Source: Nevskia sp.
GTDB taxonomy: Bacteria; Pseudomonadota; Gammaproteobacteria; Nevskiales; Nevskiaceae
Assembly: GCA_021732745.1 (NCBI GenBank)
Contig: JAKFUK010000001.1
Coordinates: 632,931 to 696,930, forward strand
Direction of reading: 5' to 3'
DNA length: 64,000 nucleotides
Numbering within the stretch: the stretch's first letter is position 1; each line of letters opens with the position of its first letter. This document shows, in pieces, positions 18,546 through 28,103 of this stretch. The notes below the pieces were generated by a model. It ran no database searches and was not told the DNA's origin. It saw only the letters and a list, made by a program, of their open reading frames with translations. A program made the position numbers and the translations under genes.

Positions 18546-20366
18546 TCAGTGGAAGTGCGCGTAGATGCGCTCGGCCAGCCGCCGGTTGATGCCATCGACC
18601 TTGGCCAGCTCGTCGATGCCAGCGCGCTTGATCTGGCCGAGCCCGCCCAGCGCATTGAGCAGCGCGCGGCGGCGCGTCGGCCCCAGGCCTTCGATGGCTT
18701 CCAGCCCCGAGGTCACCCGCGCCTTGTCGCGGCGGGCACGGTGACCGGTGATCGCGAAACGATGCGCCTCGTCGCGAATGCGCTGGATCAGATGCAACGC
18801 TGGCGAATCCGGCGGCAGCATGATCGGCTGATCGCGCTCGGGCAGGATCAGTTGCTCCAGCCCCGGCTTGCGAGTCGGACCCTTGGCGATGGCGACGATG
18901 CGCACGCCGTCGAAATCCAGTTCGGCGAGCGCTGCGACCGCAGACGCCAGCTGCCCCGCCCCGCCGTCGATGAACAGCACGTCGGGCACCTGCACTTCGC
19001 CCGCCTTCACGCGCGCGAAACGCCGCGACACCGCCTGCTTGATCGCCGCGTAATCGTCACCGGGGGTGATGCCTTCGATGTTGAACTTGCGGTAGGCGAT
19101 CTTCAGCGGCCCTTCCTCGTTGAACACCACGCAGGACGCCACCGGCAGCTCGCCCATCGAATGGCTGATGTCGAAACATTCGAGCCGCTTCGGCGGCGCA
19201 TCCAGCTCCAGCGCCTGCTGCAATTCGATCAGCCGCTTGTCCATGCTCGCGGCCTCGACCAGCTTGGTCGACAGCGCCTGGTTGGCGGTATTGATCGCCA
19301 TTTCCATCAACCGCTGCTTGGGCCCGCGCTGCGGCTCGTTGATCTTGACCTTGCGGCCGGCGGTCGCCGCCAGTGTCGCCTCGATCCATTCGAGATCGTC
19401 CGGCTGGTGGCTGATCAGCACTTCCGGCGGCACCGGCCGGCTCAGGTAGTACTGGGCGAGGAAGGCGCCGAGCAGCTCGGGAATCTCGATGCCGTGCGGA
19501 TGCTTGGGGAAAAAGCTGCCGTGGCCGAGATTCAGGCCATCGCGCACCGAGGTGACGACGATGCAGCTCGCCGACGGATGCTGGGCCACGGCGATCACAT
19601 CGATCTCGTCGGCACCGCCGGTGATCGCGCGGTTCTCGCGGACGCGGGCAAGGGCGGCGATCTGATCGCGCAGCTTGGCCGCGCGCTCGAATTCCAGAGC
19701 TTCGGCGGCGGCTTCCATCTCGGTGCCGATTTCCTTGGCCAGCTCGTCGCCGCGGCCTTCGAGCAGGCGCACGGCACGGCCGACATCGACCGCGTAGTCG
19801 GCCGGGGAAATCATCTGCACGCAGGGGGCCGAGCAGCGGCGAATCTGGTGTTGCAGGCAGGGTCGACGACGGTTGCTGAAGAAGGTGTCGTTGCAGGGCC
19901 GAAGCTTGAACAGCTTCTGCAGCGTGTACAGCGTCTCGCGCACGGCGGTGGCACTCGGGAACGGCCCGAAGTAGCGCGCCTCGTTGTCCTTGCCGCCGCG
20001 ATGAAAGCCGATGCGGGGGTAGTCATGCCCGTTCGTAATCTTCACGTACGGGTAGCTCTTGTCATCCCGCAAGCTGACGTTGTAGCGCGGGTTCTGCTCC
20101 TTGATGAGGGTGGCTTCAAGCAGCAGCGCTTCGTCTTCGGTGTGTGTCAGCGACACCGCGATGCGCGCGATCTGGTCGACCATCGACTCGATGCGCGGAT
20201 TGCCGCTGGCCCGCAGGAAGTAGCTGCCGACGCGCTTCCTGAGATTGCGCGCCTTGCCGACGTAAAGCAGCTCGTCGCCCGCGTCGTACATGCGGTAGAC
20301 GCCGGGCGAGCTGGTCAGCTGCGACAGGAAAGCCTTGGAATCGAAAACCGGTGCCGGATCGCTCAT
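18546..20366 (-). CDS. uvrC: Excinuclease ABC subunit C
   Basis: 606 residues. GIY-YIG endonuclease domain at the N-terminus (SPGVYRMYD...LYVGKARNLRKRV), Cys-containing linker (CLQHQIRRCSAPC), UVR domain (about 205-240, FERAAKLRDQI), RNase-H-like UvrC domain ending in DVLFIDGGAGQL, and a C-terminal helix-hairpin-helix pair (IEGLGPTRRRALLNALGG). It makes both incisions around UvrB-bound DNA damage. Transcribed towards pgsA with a 107-base gap that contains an imperfect inverted repeat of GGAAACCAG-like sequence. Confidence 0.97.
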   Translation of the reverse strand: MSDPAPVFDSKAFLSQLTSSPGVYRMYDAGDELLYVGKARNLRKRVGSYFLRASGNPRIESMVDQIARIAVSLTHTEDEALLLEATLIKEQNPRYNVSLRDDKSYPYVKITNGHDYPRIGFHRGGKDNEARYFGPFPSATAVRETLYTLQKLFKLRPCNDTFFSNRRRPCLQHQIRRCSAPCVQMISPADYAVDVGRAVRLLEGRGDELAKEIGTEMEAAAEALEFERAAKLRDQIAALARVRENRAITGGADEIDVIAVAQHPSASCIVVTSVRDGLNLGHGSFFPKHPHGIEIPELLGAFLAQYYLSRPVPPEVLISHQPDDLEWIEATLAATAGRKVKINEPQRGPKQRLMEMAINTANQALSTKLVEAASMDKRLIELQQALELDAPPKRLECFDISHSMGELPVASCVVFNEEGPLKIAYRKFNIEGITPGDDYAAIKQAVSRRFARVKAGEVQVPDVLFIDGGAGQLASAVAALAELDFDGVRIVAIAKGPTRKPGLEQLILPERDQPIMLPPDSPALHLIQRIRDEAHRFAITGHRARRDKARVTSGLEAIEGLGPTRRRALLNALGGLGQIKRAGIDELAKVDGINRRLAERIYAHFH

Positions 20367-20402
20367 CGCGCGAAGGATACCGGTGCTACCGGCACGGCGA
20401 CA

Positions 20403-20430
20403 CGCCGGACGGCGTCAATGCCGTCCGGCG
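20403..20430. terminator. GC-rich hairpin downstream of SRPBCC gene
   Basis: A perfect 11-bp stem CGCCGGACGGC/GCCGTCCGGCG with a 6-base loop, eight bases past the SRPBCC stop. There is no T-run on the minus strand, so this is a candidate terminator or mRNA-stabilising hairpin only. Confidence 0.45.
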
Positions 20431-20438
20431 TTGCAGAA

Positions 20439-21077
20439 TCAGCTTGCGGGGGCTGCTTCCGGTGCGGTTTCCGGGGCTGCCGCCGGTTCTTCGGCAGGCA
20501 GCACGTCGTCGAGCGTGGGCTCTGGTTCTGCGGGAGTCACCGGCGGCAGGCGCTCTGCGTACGTCTTGAGTTTGGCAAGGCCTTTTTCGTAGTCGGCCTC
20601 CACTTCCTTGTTCATCATCAGGCCGACATACCGGATCATCGGATCGCTGCCGAGGTCGGCGTCCATCGACCAGGTCACCACGCTGCCATCGTCCTTGGGC
20701 TCGATTGTGAACATGATGGTTGCAGGATGCCCAAAGCCCTCGAAATCGAGTTTGAGCGTCACCGACCGGTCGGGGACAAATGCGACGATTTCCTGGACCC
20801 CCATCCCGACCTCGGCATTGCCACGCCAGGCGTAACGCGCGCCGATGCCGACGGCCGGCCCCCCAATTTCGACCTTCATGTCCGGGTCCAGACCCGCCCA
20901 CGGCGACCATTGGTCGAATTTGCCGAAACCGTTGAGAACCGCGTGCAGGGTCGCCGGTGAGGCGGCAATGAACTCGCTCCGCTCGACGTGCACCTTGCTA
21001 GGCAGCAGAAATGCGATCCCGATCAGCCCCACGATCAACACGGCGACAAACACGACCACGCGAATCAGCAAACGCAT
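20439..21077 (-). CDS. SRPBCC/polyketide-cyclase-like membrane-anchored protein
   Basis: 212 residues from the ATG at 21077. One N-terminal membrane helix (MRLLIRVVVFVAVLIVGLIG) followed by an SRPBCC (START-like) domain, about 33-175, with the opening VHVERSEFIAASPATLHAVL and the FDQWSPWAGLDPDM turn. The tail is rich in Ala, Pro and Glu. These domains bind hydrophobic ligands; the specific role here is unknown. No clear partner gene. Confidence 0.8.
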   Translation of the reverse strand: MRLLIRVVVFVAVLIVGLIGIAFLLPSKVHVERSEFIAASPATLHAVLNGFGKFDQWSPWAGLDPDMKVEIGGPAVGIGARYAWRGNAEVGMGVQEIVAFVPDRSVTLKLDFEGFGHPATIMFTIEPKDDGSVVTWSMDADLGSDPMIRYVGLMMNKEVEADYEKGLAKLKTYAERLPPVTPAEPEPTLDDVLPAEEPAAAPETAPEAAPAS

Positions 21078-21187
21078 TGCGGTTCTCCTCCTCATTGCGC
21101 ACGGGGCTCTGGTGGCCCGATCGGGCGCTGGCTGCGCCTCGGGCGACTATACGATGCCGTAGCCGGGCACCGTTAGGCGGCGGCCAC

Positions 21188-21212
21188 AAAAAAGCCCGGC
21201 GCAAGGCCGGGC
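21188..21212 (-). terminator. Rho-independent terminator of the aceBA operon
   Basis: GCCCGGC-5-base loop-GCCGGGC followed on the minus strand by six T residues, 24 bases beyond the aceA stop. Confidence 0.85.
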
Positions 21213-21236
21213 CTCTTGTTCTGCCAAGCGTGCTGC

Positions 21237-22547
21237 TTAGTGGAACTGTTCTTCTTCAGTCGAGCCGGTAAGGGCCTTGACCGACGAGGTGCCGCCCTGG
21301 ATCACGGTGGTCACGTCGTCGAAGTAGCCGGTGCCGACTTCCTGCTGATGCGACACGAAGGTGTAGCCCTGCTCGCGCGCGGCGAATTCCGGCTCCTGCA
21401 CCATGTTCACGTAGTGCTTCATGCCCTCGCCCTTGGCGTAGGCCTGGGCGAACTGGAAGGTGTTGTACCAGTTGATGTGGATGCCAGCCAGGGTTATGAA
21501 CTGGTACTTGTAGCCGAGGTCCGACAGGTCCTGCTGGAACTTGGCGATCTGCTTGTCGTCCAGATTCTTCTTCCAGTTGAACGATGGCGAGCAGTTGTAC
21601 GACAGCAGCTTGCCCGGGCAGGCAGCGTGCACGGCCTGCGCGAATTCGCGGGCGAAGCCGATGTCCGGCACGCCGGTTTCGCACCAGACCAGATCGGCGT
21701 ACGGCGCGTAGGCAACACCACGCGAGATGGCCTGTTCCAGACCGTTCTTGACGCGGTAGAAGCCTTCCTGCGTGCGCTCGCCGGTGAGGAACGGCTTGTC
21801 GTTGGCGTCGTAATCGGAGGTGATCAGGTTGGCGGCTTCGGCATCGGTACGGGCCAGCACGATGGTCGGCACGCCCAGCACGTCAGCGGCGAAGCGCGCG
21901 GCGATCAGCTTCTCGACGGCTTCACGGGTCGGCACCAGCACCTTGCCGCCCATGTGGCCGCACTTCTTGGCAGCGGCGAGCTGATCTTCGAAGTGAACGC
22001 CGGCAGCGCCGGAAACGATCATGTTCTTCATCAGTTCGAAGGCGTTCAGCACGCCACCGAAACCGGCTTCCGCGTCAGCAACGACCGGCAGGAAGTAGTC
22101 GATGAAGCCCTTGTCGTTCGGGCCGATGCCACGCGACCACTGGATTTCATCGGCGCGGGTGAAGGTGTTGTTGATGCGGCGAACCATGGTCGGCACGGAG
22201 TCGTACGCATACAGCGACTGGTCCGGGTACATGGTTTCGCTGGTGTTGCCGTCGGCGGCAACCTGCCAGCCGGACAGATACACGGCTTCGAGGCCGGCCT
22301 TCGCCTGCTGCATGGCCTGACCGGCGGTGATCGCGCCGAAGGCGTTGACATAGCCCTTCTTGGCCTCGCCATTGACGAGCTTCCACAGCTTTTCGGCACC
22401 GCGCTTGGCCAGCGTGTGGTCGATGGCAACGCTGCCGCGCAGGCGGACTACGTCAGCAGCGGAGTACCCGCGCTTGACCAGCTTCCAGCGGGGGTTGGTC
22501 GCCCAATCGTGCTCAAGGGCCTTGATCTGGTCTTCACGGCTCGTCAT
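21237..22547 (-). CDS. aceA: Isocitrate lyase
   Basis: 436 residues from the ATG at 22547, preceded by AGAGGAAAA; longer in-frame reading to 22631 runs into the intergenic hairpin. Active-site loop [14 protein letters not shown] is intact, as are [10 protein letters not shown] and FELMKNMI. It splits isocitrate into succinate and glyoxylate. With aceB upstream on the same strand it forms the glyoxylate shunt, which allows growth on acetate, fatty acids or hydrocarbons. Confidence 0.98.
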   Translation of the reverse strand: MTSREDQIKALEHDWATNPRWKLVKRGYSAADVVRLRGSVAIDHTLAKRGAEKLWKLVNGEAKKGYVNAFGAITAGQAMQQAKAGLEAVYLSGWQVAADGNTSETMYPDQSLYAYDSVPTMVRRINNTFTRADEIQWSRGIGPNDKGFIDYFLPVVADAEAGFGGVLNAFELMKNMIVSGAAGVHFEDQLAAAKKCGHMGGKVLVPTREAVEKLIAARFAADVLGVPTIVLARTDAEAANLITSDYDANDKPFLTGERTQEGFYRVKNGLEQAISRGVAYAPYADLVWCETGVPDIGFAREFAQAVHAACPGKLLSYNCSPSFNWKKNLDDKQIAKFQQDLSDLGYKYQFITLAGIHINWYNTFQFAQAYAKGEGMKHYVNMVQEPEFAAREQGYTFVSHQQEVGTGYFDDVTTVIQGGTSSVKALTGSTEEEQFH

Positions 22548-22587
22548 TGCTGCTTTTCCTCTGGGGGTCAATAAACGTGAGGCGAAA

Positions 22588-22641
22588 GGCGTGAGGCGTG
22601 AGGCGAAGAAACGGAGGCATTCACGCCTCACGCCTCACGCC
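22588..22641. repeat. 18-bp inverted repeat built of GTGAGGC units between aceB and aceA
   Basis: 22588-22605 and 22624-22641 are perfect inverse copies (18 bp) around an 18-base centre. Each arm is a tandem of GTGAGGC (left) or GCCTCAC (right), with further degenerate units at both edges. In the aceB-aceA transcript it would fold into a strong hairpin in the 17-111 base zone between the two genes. Confidence 0.85.
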
Positions 22642-22658
22642 CAACACCTCACGGAGAA

Positions 22659-24239
22659 TCAGTCGAGATAGTCGTAGCTGGCCAGGGTCAGGAAGTCCGC
22701 GCACTTATCGGCAGTGGACATGCGCGCCATGATGCCGGCGGCTTCCGCGAAACGGCCCTGGTAGAAGCGCTCGTCGCCGAGTTGCGCCTTGTAGGCCGCC
22801 ACTTCCTCGTCGAGGATCTTCAGCACCAATTCCTTGGTGACCTTGCGGCCGTCAGCCATCGTCGCGCCGTACTTCAGCCACTGCCAGACCTGGGTGCGGG
22901 AGATTTCGGCGGTGGCCGCGTCTTCCATCAGGTTGTGCAGCGGCACGCAGCCGATGCCGCGAATCCAGGCTTCGACATAGCCGATGCCGACATTGATGTT
23001 GTTGCGCAGGCCGCCTTCGGTGATCGCGCCTTCCGGCTGCTTGAGCAGATCGGCAGCCTTGATCTTGTAGTTGAACTGCTTGGCAAGCTGATTCGGCTCC
23101 GGCATGTGTTCGTCGAACACCGCCATCGCGACCGGCACGAGGCCCGGATGCGCGACCCAGGTGCCGTCGTGGCCGTTCTTCACTTCGCGCAGCTTGTCGG
23201 CGCGAACCTTGGCGAACACTTCCTCGTTCTTCGCCTTGTCCTTGGTCGGGATGAAAGCGGCCATGCCGCCCATCGCGAAGGCGCCGCGCTTGTGCGTGGT
23301 CTCGCACAGCAGCTTCGAGTAGCTGTCGAGGAAATGGCGATCCATGCCGACCGTGTGACGGTCCGGCACCATCCAGTCGCCGTGCGCGTTGAGCGTCTTG
23401 ATGCAGCTGAAGATGTAGTCCCAGCGGCCGCAGTTCAGCGCCACGATGTGATCGCGCAGCTCATAGAGAATCTCGTCCATCTCGAACGCGGCCCACAGCG
23501 TTTCGATCAGCACGGTGACCTTGATGGTCTTCTTCGGAATGCCGAGCGCCTTCTGGGCGTCGACGAACACCGAGTTCCACAGCCGCGCTTCGAGATGCGA
23601 CTGCATCTTCGGAAGGTAAAAGTACGGGCCCGAGCCCTTCTTCAGCAGGGTTTCGGCGTTGTGGAAGAAGTACAGGCCGAAATCGACGATGCCGCCGGGA
23701 GCCGGTTCGCCATCGACGAGGAAATGCTTTTCATCGAGATGCCAGCCGCGCGGACGCACGATCAGCACGGCGACTTCCTTGTTCAGCTTGTATTCCTTGC
23801 CTTCCGGCGAGGTGTAGCTGATGGTACGGTTGACCGCATCGCGCAGGTTGATCTGGCCCTCACACATCAGGTCCCAGGTCGGCGACGCCGAATCCTCGAA
23901 GTCGGCCATGAAGCACTTCGCACCGGCGTTCAGAGCATTGATGACCATCTTGCGGTCGACCGGACCGGTGATCTCGACCCGGCGATCCTGGAGATCGGCC
24001 GGGATGCCGGCGATCTGCCAGTCGCCATTGCGGATGTCCTTGGTCTCGGCGAGGAACTTCGGCAGCTTGCCGGCGTCGATCGCGACTTGGCGTTCCTTGC
24101 GCAGCTCCAGCAATTCATTGCGGCGCTTGCGGTGCTTGCGCACCAGCTTGGCGACGAACTCCACAGCCGCCGGAGTCAGGATCTTCTTGTAAGCAGGGCG
24201 CATGTCGCCCGTGATTTCAACGCCTTCCACAACGCTCAT
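22659..24239 (-). CDS. aceB: Malate synthase A
   Basis: 526 residues. Signature stretch FMADFEDSASPTWDLMCEGQ and ALNCGRWDYIFSCIKTL, with the catalytic DGTWVAHPGLVPVAM near residue 365. It condenses glyoxylate and acetyl-CoA to malate. It is the first gene of the minus-strand aceB-aceA operon. The opposite strand also stays open through this gene, a codon-bias effect and not a second gene. Confidence 0.98.
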   Translation of the reverse strand: MSVVEGVEITGDMRPAYKKILTPAAVEFVAKLVRKHRKRRNELLELRKERQVAIDAGKLPKFLAETKDIRNGDWQIAGIPADLQDRRVEITGPVDRKMVINALNAGAKCFMADFEDSASPTWDLMCEGQINLRDAVNRTISYTSPEGKEYKLNKEVAVLIVRPRGWHLDEKHFLVDGEPAPGGIVDFGLYFFHNAETLLKKGSGPYFYLPKMQSHLEARLWNSVFVDAQKALGIPKKTIKVTVLIETLWAAFEMDEILYELRDHIVALNCGRWDYIFSCIKTLNAHGDWMVPDRHTVGMDRHFLDSYSKLLCETTHKRGAFAMGGMAAFIPTKDKAKNEEVFAKVRADKLREVKNGHDGTWVAHPGLVPVAMAVFDEHMPEPNQLAKQFNYKIKAADLLKQPEGAITEGGLRNNINVGIGYVEAWIRGIGCVPLHNLMEDAATAEISRTQVWQWLKYGATMADGRKVTKELVLKILDEEVAAYKAQLGDERFYQGRFAEAAGIMARMSTADKCADFLTLASYDYLD

Positions 24240-24860
24240 CCGTAACTCCGTTCAGGCGGGCCTGCCTGTTCCAAGGATGTCCGCAACCGAACCAGGCCGC
24301 GAAGGTCGCGCATTCTAGCGAACGGGGGGTTTCGCCGCAATGCAACAAATGCGGGACATTCCATACCATCTTCGGGACGGTGCCCGAGACACCGGCCTTT
24401 CGTCAGACTTCCACGCCGACGCAGGCACAGCGCTCAAACCTCGAACGCCTGTCGAGGGCTTCCGGGAGCCGCGCTGCCACGATTGCTTGATCAGTCGGCC
24501 GCCCCTCGGCCTGAATCTCCAGAGAACACGGCGAAATCGGCATTCGGCCTGGAATTGGGTCAGTTTTGTGACAGTAAAATGACAGAAACCCCGCATGCGA
24601 TACGTCGAACATTGCTTTGGAAGCCCTGTTGCAGAGAGCGGAAAGCATCGTCGTCAGAATTGTAAAAATAATATAAATCAATTATTTGAAGGATTTCATG
24701 AAGACACTCATAACGATGCTTCCGGGCTTTTCTGTCATTCCCTGGGCGCATTAGAAAATTCCATCTAAATTCACGAATCCGTCATATCCCGCCGGTACCG
24801 TTCGCCGGTCTCTGGAGCCTCTTGCTCCGGGTGCCGTTCAACTACCGGGGAATTCCACTC
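24240..24860. other. Regulatory intergenic region between aceB and the TonB receptor
   Basis: 621 bases between divergent genes without a convincing gene. About 24655-24700 is very AT-rich compared with the surroundings and probably contains promoter elements for the receptor. A Pho-box-like site lies at 24568-24585. A possible 18-codon reading frame (24698-24754, preceded by GAAGGA) is noted but not called. Confidence 0.6.
24568..24585 (-). promoter_or_regulatory. Pho-box-like site
   Basis: On the minus strand the site reads CTGTCAT-TTTA-CTGTCAC, two 7-base repeats with a 4-base AT spacer: the PhoB consensus arrangement. It is oriented towards aceB, about 330 bases upstream of that gene, and about 275 bases upstream of the receptor on the other side. 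Which gene it controls is not evident, and the -10 hexamer expected after it on the minus strand is poor. Confidence 0.55.
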
Positions 24861-27800
24861 ATGACGCGTGCTCGTCTTGCCACGTCACTGCTTGCCATTG
24901 CTGTTGTCAGTCAGGTTGATGCCGCCCAGGTCGCACCTGGCGAGGTGTCGATCGCGGTGATCCGCAATTCAGAGGCGGTTGCCGGATTGAATGTGGTGGT
25001 CGACGGCAAGCCGGTCGGGGTGACCGATGCGAACGGTCGTCTCAATTTCATGGCGGTTGGCGGTCTGCACCGCGTGGTGCTGAATCGCGGCGACAAGGCG
25101 GTGGCCTTCAGCGAGTTCCGTCTGGGCGATGCCGATGCCGCCGAAATCGCGGTGACCTTGCCGGCGGATGTCGGCGACGCGAAGGTCGAGCGCGACATCT
25201 TTGATACCCGCGCTGCCGCTCTGGCCGAAATCAAGGGCACGGTCGCCGATACGGCGGGCCGGCCGCTCGCGGGCGTGAGTGTTTCCGCTGCCGGTACGTC
25301 GGCATCCACCGCCACCGACGCCAGCGGTGCCTTCAATCTGCGCGTGCCGCGCGGCGAATACACGGTGAAAGTGGCACCCACCGGCGGCACGGCGCAGGAC
25401 ATCACCGGCGTGCGCGCTTCGCCGCTGCTGGGCGGCCCGCTGGCGGTGAGCATTGCCGCTGCCGCTGCGCCGGAAACGACCACGGCCGGCACCAAGGCGG
25501 GCGGCGCTGCGGCACTCGGCACGGTTACCGTGAAAGGCGTGGTCAAGCGGCAGTCGACGGTCACCAAGGAGCGTGTTGCGACCTCGGTCATCGACTCGAT
25601 TTCGCAGGAAGAAATCGCCGCTGCCGGTGACTCCAACGCCGGAGAAGCGATCCGCCGCGTGACCGGTGTCAGCGTGCAGAACAATGTGGTGGTGGTGCGT
25701 GGCCTGGGCGATCGTTATTCGACGACCCTGGTCAACGGCGCGGAAATTCCGAGCTTCAATCCCAGCCGCCGCGTGGTGGCTGTCGATGCCTTCCCGAGCG
25801 AATTCCTCGGTGGGCTGACGGTGCAGAAAACCTATTCCGCCGATCTGCCGGGCGAGTTCTCGGGCGGTGTGGCGCTGATCGAAACCCGGCCGACGCCGGA
25901 TTTCCAGACGGCCTCGATCCGCGTCAACGCGGGCGGCAACACCCAGACCACCCTGGCACCGGTACTTACCTATCAGGGTTCGGATTTCGATTATCTGGGT
26001 GCCGATGGCGGTCAACGTGATCTGCCGGCTGCCTATCGCGATGCCACCAACAACGGTGCCAACGGCTTGAACGGCGCGACGCCTGCCGATCGCCTGAGCC
26101 TGTTGCAGTCGCTGCCGAATCTGTTCGACTTGCAGCGCATCGACAAGGCACCGGCCGATTTCGGCGGCAGCTTGACCTACGGCAACGTCTTCAAGCTGGG
26201 TGGCACCCAGAAGTTCGGCTTCCAGCTCACCGGCCTGTACGACACCAACTTCCGCTTCCGCCGCGAGCAGCGCGGCTCGTTCACGGCCGGCGGTGGTGGC
26301 GGTCAGGACGTGTCGCGTCAGGATGTCGAGGAACTTCAGCGTTCCGAGCAGACCTTCGAGACCGGCGGCACCTTGGGCCTGGGGTACGAATACTCGAAGC
26401 AGCACAAGGTCGATTTCGTCACCCTGCTGTCGCGTCAGACCCAGAAAGGTGCGTTCTTCGGCCGCGCGGTGGCCAGCGATGCCGGTTTTTCGACCGATCA
26501 GGAGCGCATCACGCTCGATTACGTCGAAGGCCAGTTGCTGACCAACCAGTTGACCGGCAAGCACAATCTTGTCGATGTCGGCGGGCTGAAAGTGAAATGG
26601 CAGGCCGGTTATTCGATCGCCGATCGCGATGTGCTGGATCGCCGCACCTACGGCCGCTTCCGCGCTGTGGGCACCGACGAGCCCTTCCTGATCGGCTTCG
26701 GCCAGTCCGGTGAAGCCTCGGAACCGCGCCGCACCTGGGAATTCCTGCAGGACAAGACGCTGGATCTCGGTGTTGACCTGAGCCTGCCGTTCGAGTTTTC
26801 CGACGACCTGCGCGGCGATCTCAAGTGGGGCGTGCGCGGCACCCGTCGCGACCGCGATTTTGAATCGGTGCGCTTCGCCTACTCCTCGCCAGCCACCCAG
26901 CGCAGCGAGCTGTTCCGCACCCTGCAATTCGTGCCGTCCCTCGAAAACGTGCTGACGCCGACCTTCTTCGGCCCCGGCGGCTTCGATCTGACCGATCTCA
27001 ACGTGTCGATTCGCGGCGGCGGCAACGCCAACGTCTACGACGGCTCGCAGGACATCAACGCGTTCTATGTGCTGTCCGACGTGTTTGTCGGCGACCAGTT
27101 CGAGATTCAGGCCGGTGCCCGCATCGAAAACTCGACGATCGCCGTGGAAACCGGCGATCCGGCCGGTGGCGCCACGGTGAACTCGCGTCTGGCCGACAGC
27201 GACATCCTGCCCAGCCTGAACGCGACCTGGTTCATCAGCCGCCAGACGCAGGTGCGCCTCGGTCTGTCGCAATCGCTGAATCGTCCGCAGTTCCGCGAAC
27301 TGGCGGAAGTGGATTTCCTTGATCCGGAAACGCGCTTTCTGACCGTCGGCAACTCGCAGCTCGTCAGCGCCAAGCTCACCAATTACGACCTGCGCTTCGA
27401 ACAGTACTGGAGCAATACCAAGGCGGCGTCGATCGGCGTGTTCTACAAGGACATCAGGGACCCGATCGAATTCAACATCGACGCTTCCTCGGGCAACCAG
27501 GTGGTGCGCTCGTTCCAGAACGCCAACAGCGCCAAGGATTACGGCATCGAACTCGATGCCCGCTACGACCTCGGCATCCTCAAAGGCATCACGCCGCTGC
27601 TGCAATTCGCCTATGTGGCCGGCAATTTCTCGCGCATCGAATCGGAAGTGAGCCTCCCGAACGGCGGCAAGCGCCAGTTGCAAGGCCAGTCGAACTATCT
27701 GGTCAATGCAACGCTCGGCTACTCCAATCCGGCCAGCCGTACCGACGCCACCCTGCTGTTCAACATCTTTGGCGATCGCCTGGCGGAAGTCGGCATCAAC

Positions 27801-28013
27801 GACCTGCCGAACTCCACTGAAAAATCCTACCCGGTGCTGGATTTCAACATCCGCCAGGGCATCGGCCAGCACTGGCAGGTGGGCATCAAGGCCCGAAACA
27901 TCCTCAATCCGCGCATCAACATCGAGCAGGGCCAGTTCAACGGTCAGGCCGCGTTGCAGCGCAGCTACAAGCTCGGCCGGTCGGGTCAGATCAGCCTGCA
28001 GTACCAGTTCTGA
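24861..28013 (+). CDS. TonB-dependent receptor with N-terminal carboxypeptidase-regulatory-like domains
   Basis: 1050 residues from the ATG at 24861, with signal peptide ending near residue 21. Residues about 25-110 hold a PEGA/CarboxypepD-like fold (GKPVGVTDANGRLNF), about 130-200 a second such domain (GTVADTAGRPLAGVSVSAAG). The plug follows (about 250-360: GEAIRRVTGVSV, VVVRGLGDRYSTTLVNGAEI) and then a 22-strand barrel ending in ISLQYQF, with the final aromatic residue typical of outer-membrane barrels. Imports a bulky ligand with TonB energy. The following lipoprotein gene is probably its partner. Confidence 0.92.
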   Translation: MTRARLATSLLAIAVVSQVDAAQVAPGEVSIAVIRNSEAVAGLNVVVDGKPVGVTDANGRLNFMAVGGLHRVVLNRGDKAVAFSEFRLGDADAAEIAVTLPADVGDAKVERDIFDTRAAALAEIKGTVADTAGRPLAGVSVSAAGTSASTATDASGAFNLRVPRGEYTVKVAPTGGTAQDITGVRASPLLGGPLAVSIAAAAAPETTTAGTKAGGAAALGTVTVKGVVKRQSTVTKERVATSVIDSISQEEIAAAGDSNAGEAIRRVTGVSVQNNVVVVRGLGDRYSTTLVNGAEIPSFNPSRRVVAVDAFPSEFLGGLTVQKTYSADLPGEFSGGVALIETRPTPDFQTASIRVNAGGNTQTTLAPVLTYQGSDFDYLGADGGQRDLPAAYRDATNNGANGLNGATPADRLSLLQSLPNLFDLQRIDKAPADFGGSLTYGNVFKLGGTQKFGFQLTGLYDTNFRFRREQRGSFTAGGGGGQDVSRQDVEELQRSEQTFETGGTLGLGYEYSKQHKVDFVTLLSRQTQKGAFFGRAVASDAGFSTDQERITLDYVEGQLLTNQLTGKHNLVDVGGLKVKWQAGYSIADRDVLDRRTYGRFRAVGTDEPFLIGFGQSGEASEPRRTWEFLQDKTLDLGVDLSLPFEFSDDLRGDLKWGVRGTRRDRDFESVRFAYSSPATQRSELFRTLQFVPSLENVLTPTFFGPGGFDLTDLNVSIRGGGNANVYDGSQDINAFYVLSDVFVGDQFEIQAGARIENSTIAVETGDPAGGATVNSRLADSDILPSLNATWFISRQTQVRLGLSQSLNRPQFRELAEVDFLDPETRFLTVGNSQLVSAKLTNYDLRFEQYWSNTKAASIGVFYKDIRDPIEFNIDASSGNQVVRSFQNANSAKDYGIELDARYDLGILKGITPLLQFAYVAGNFSRIESEVSLPNGGKRQLQGQSNYLVNATLGYSNPASRTDATLLFNIFGDRLAEVGINDLPNSTEKSYPVLDFNIRQGIGQHWQVGIKARNILNPRINIEQGQFNGQAALQRSYKLGRSGQISLQYQF

Positions 28014-28103
28014 GTTGAAGAGAGCGTCGCCGGTTCTCTTCGGCGGCCGCAGCAGCCAGCAGCCTTGCGACTAGAGCAACACCAACCTTTTCGGAGATTA
28101 AAG

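Noticed and set aside
24315..24681. Small reading frames in the aceB/TonB receptor gap
   Set aside because: Atypical composition and no start context or family; the region looks regulatory.
24698..24754. An 18-codon reading frame upstream of the TonB receptor, preceded by GAAGGA
   Set aside because: Short, no homology and spacing of only four bases to the start; could be a leader peptide but not supported enough to call.
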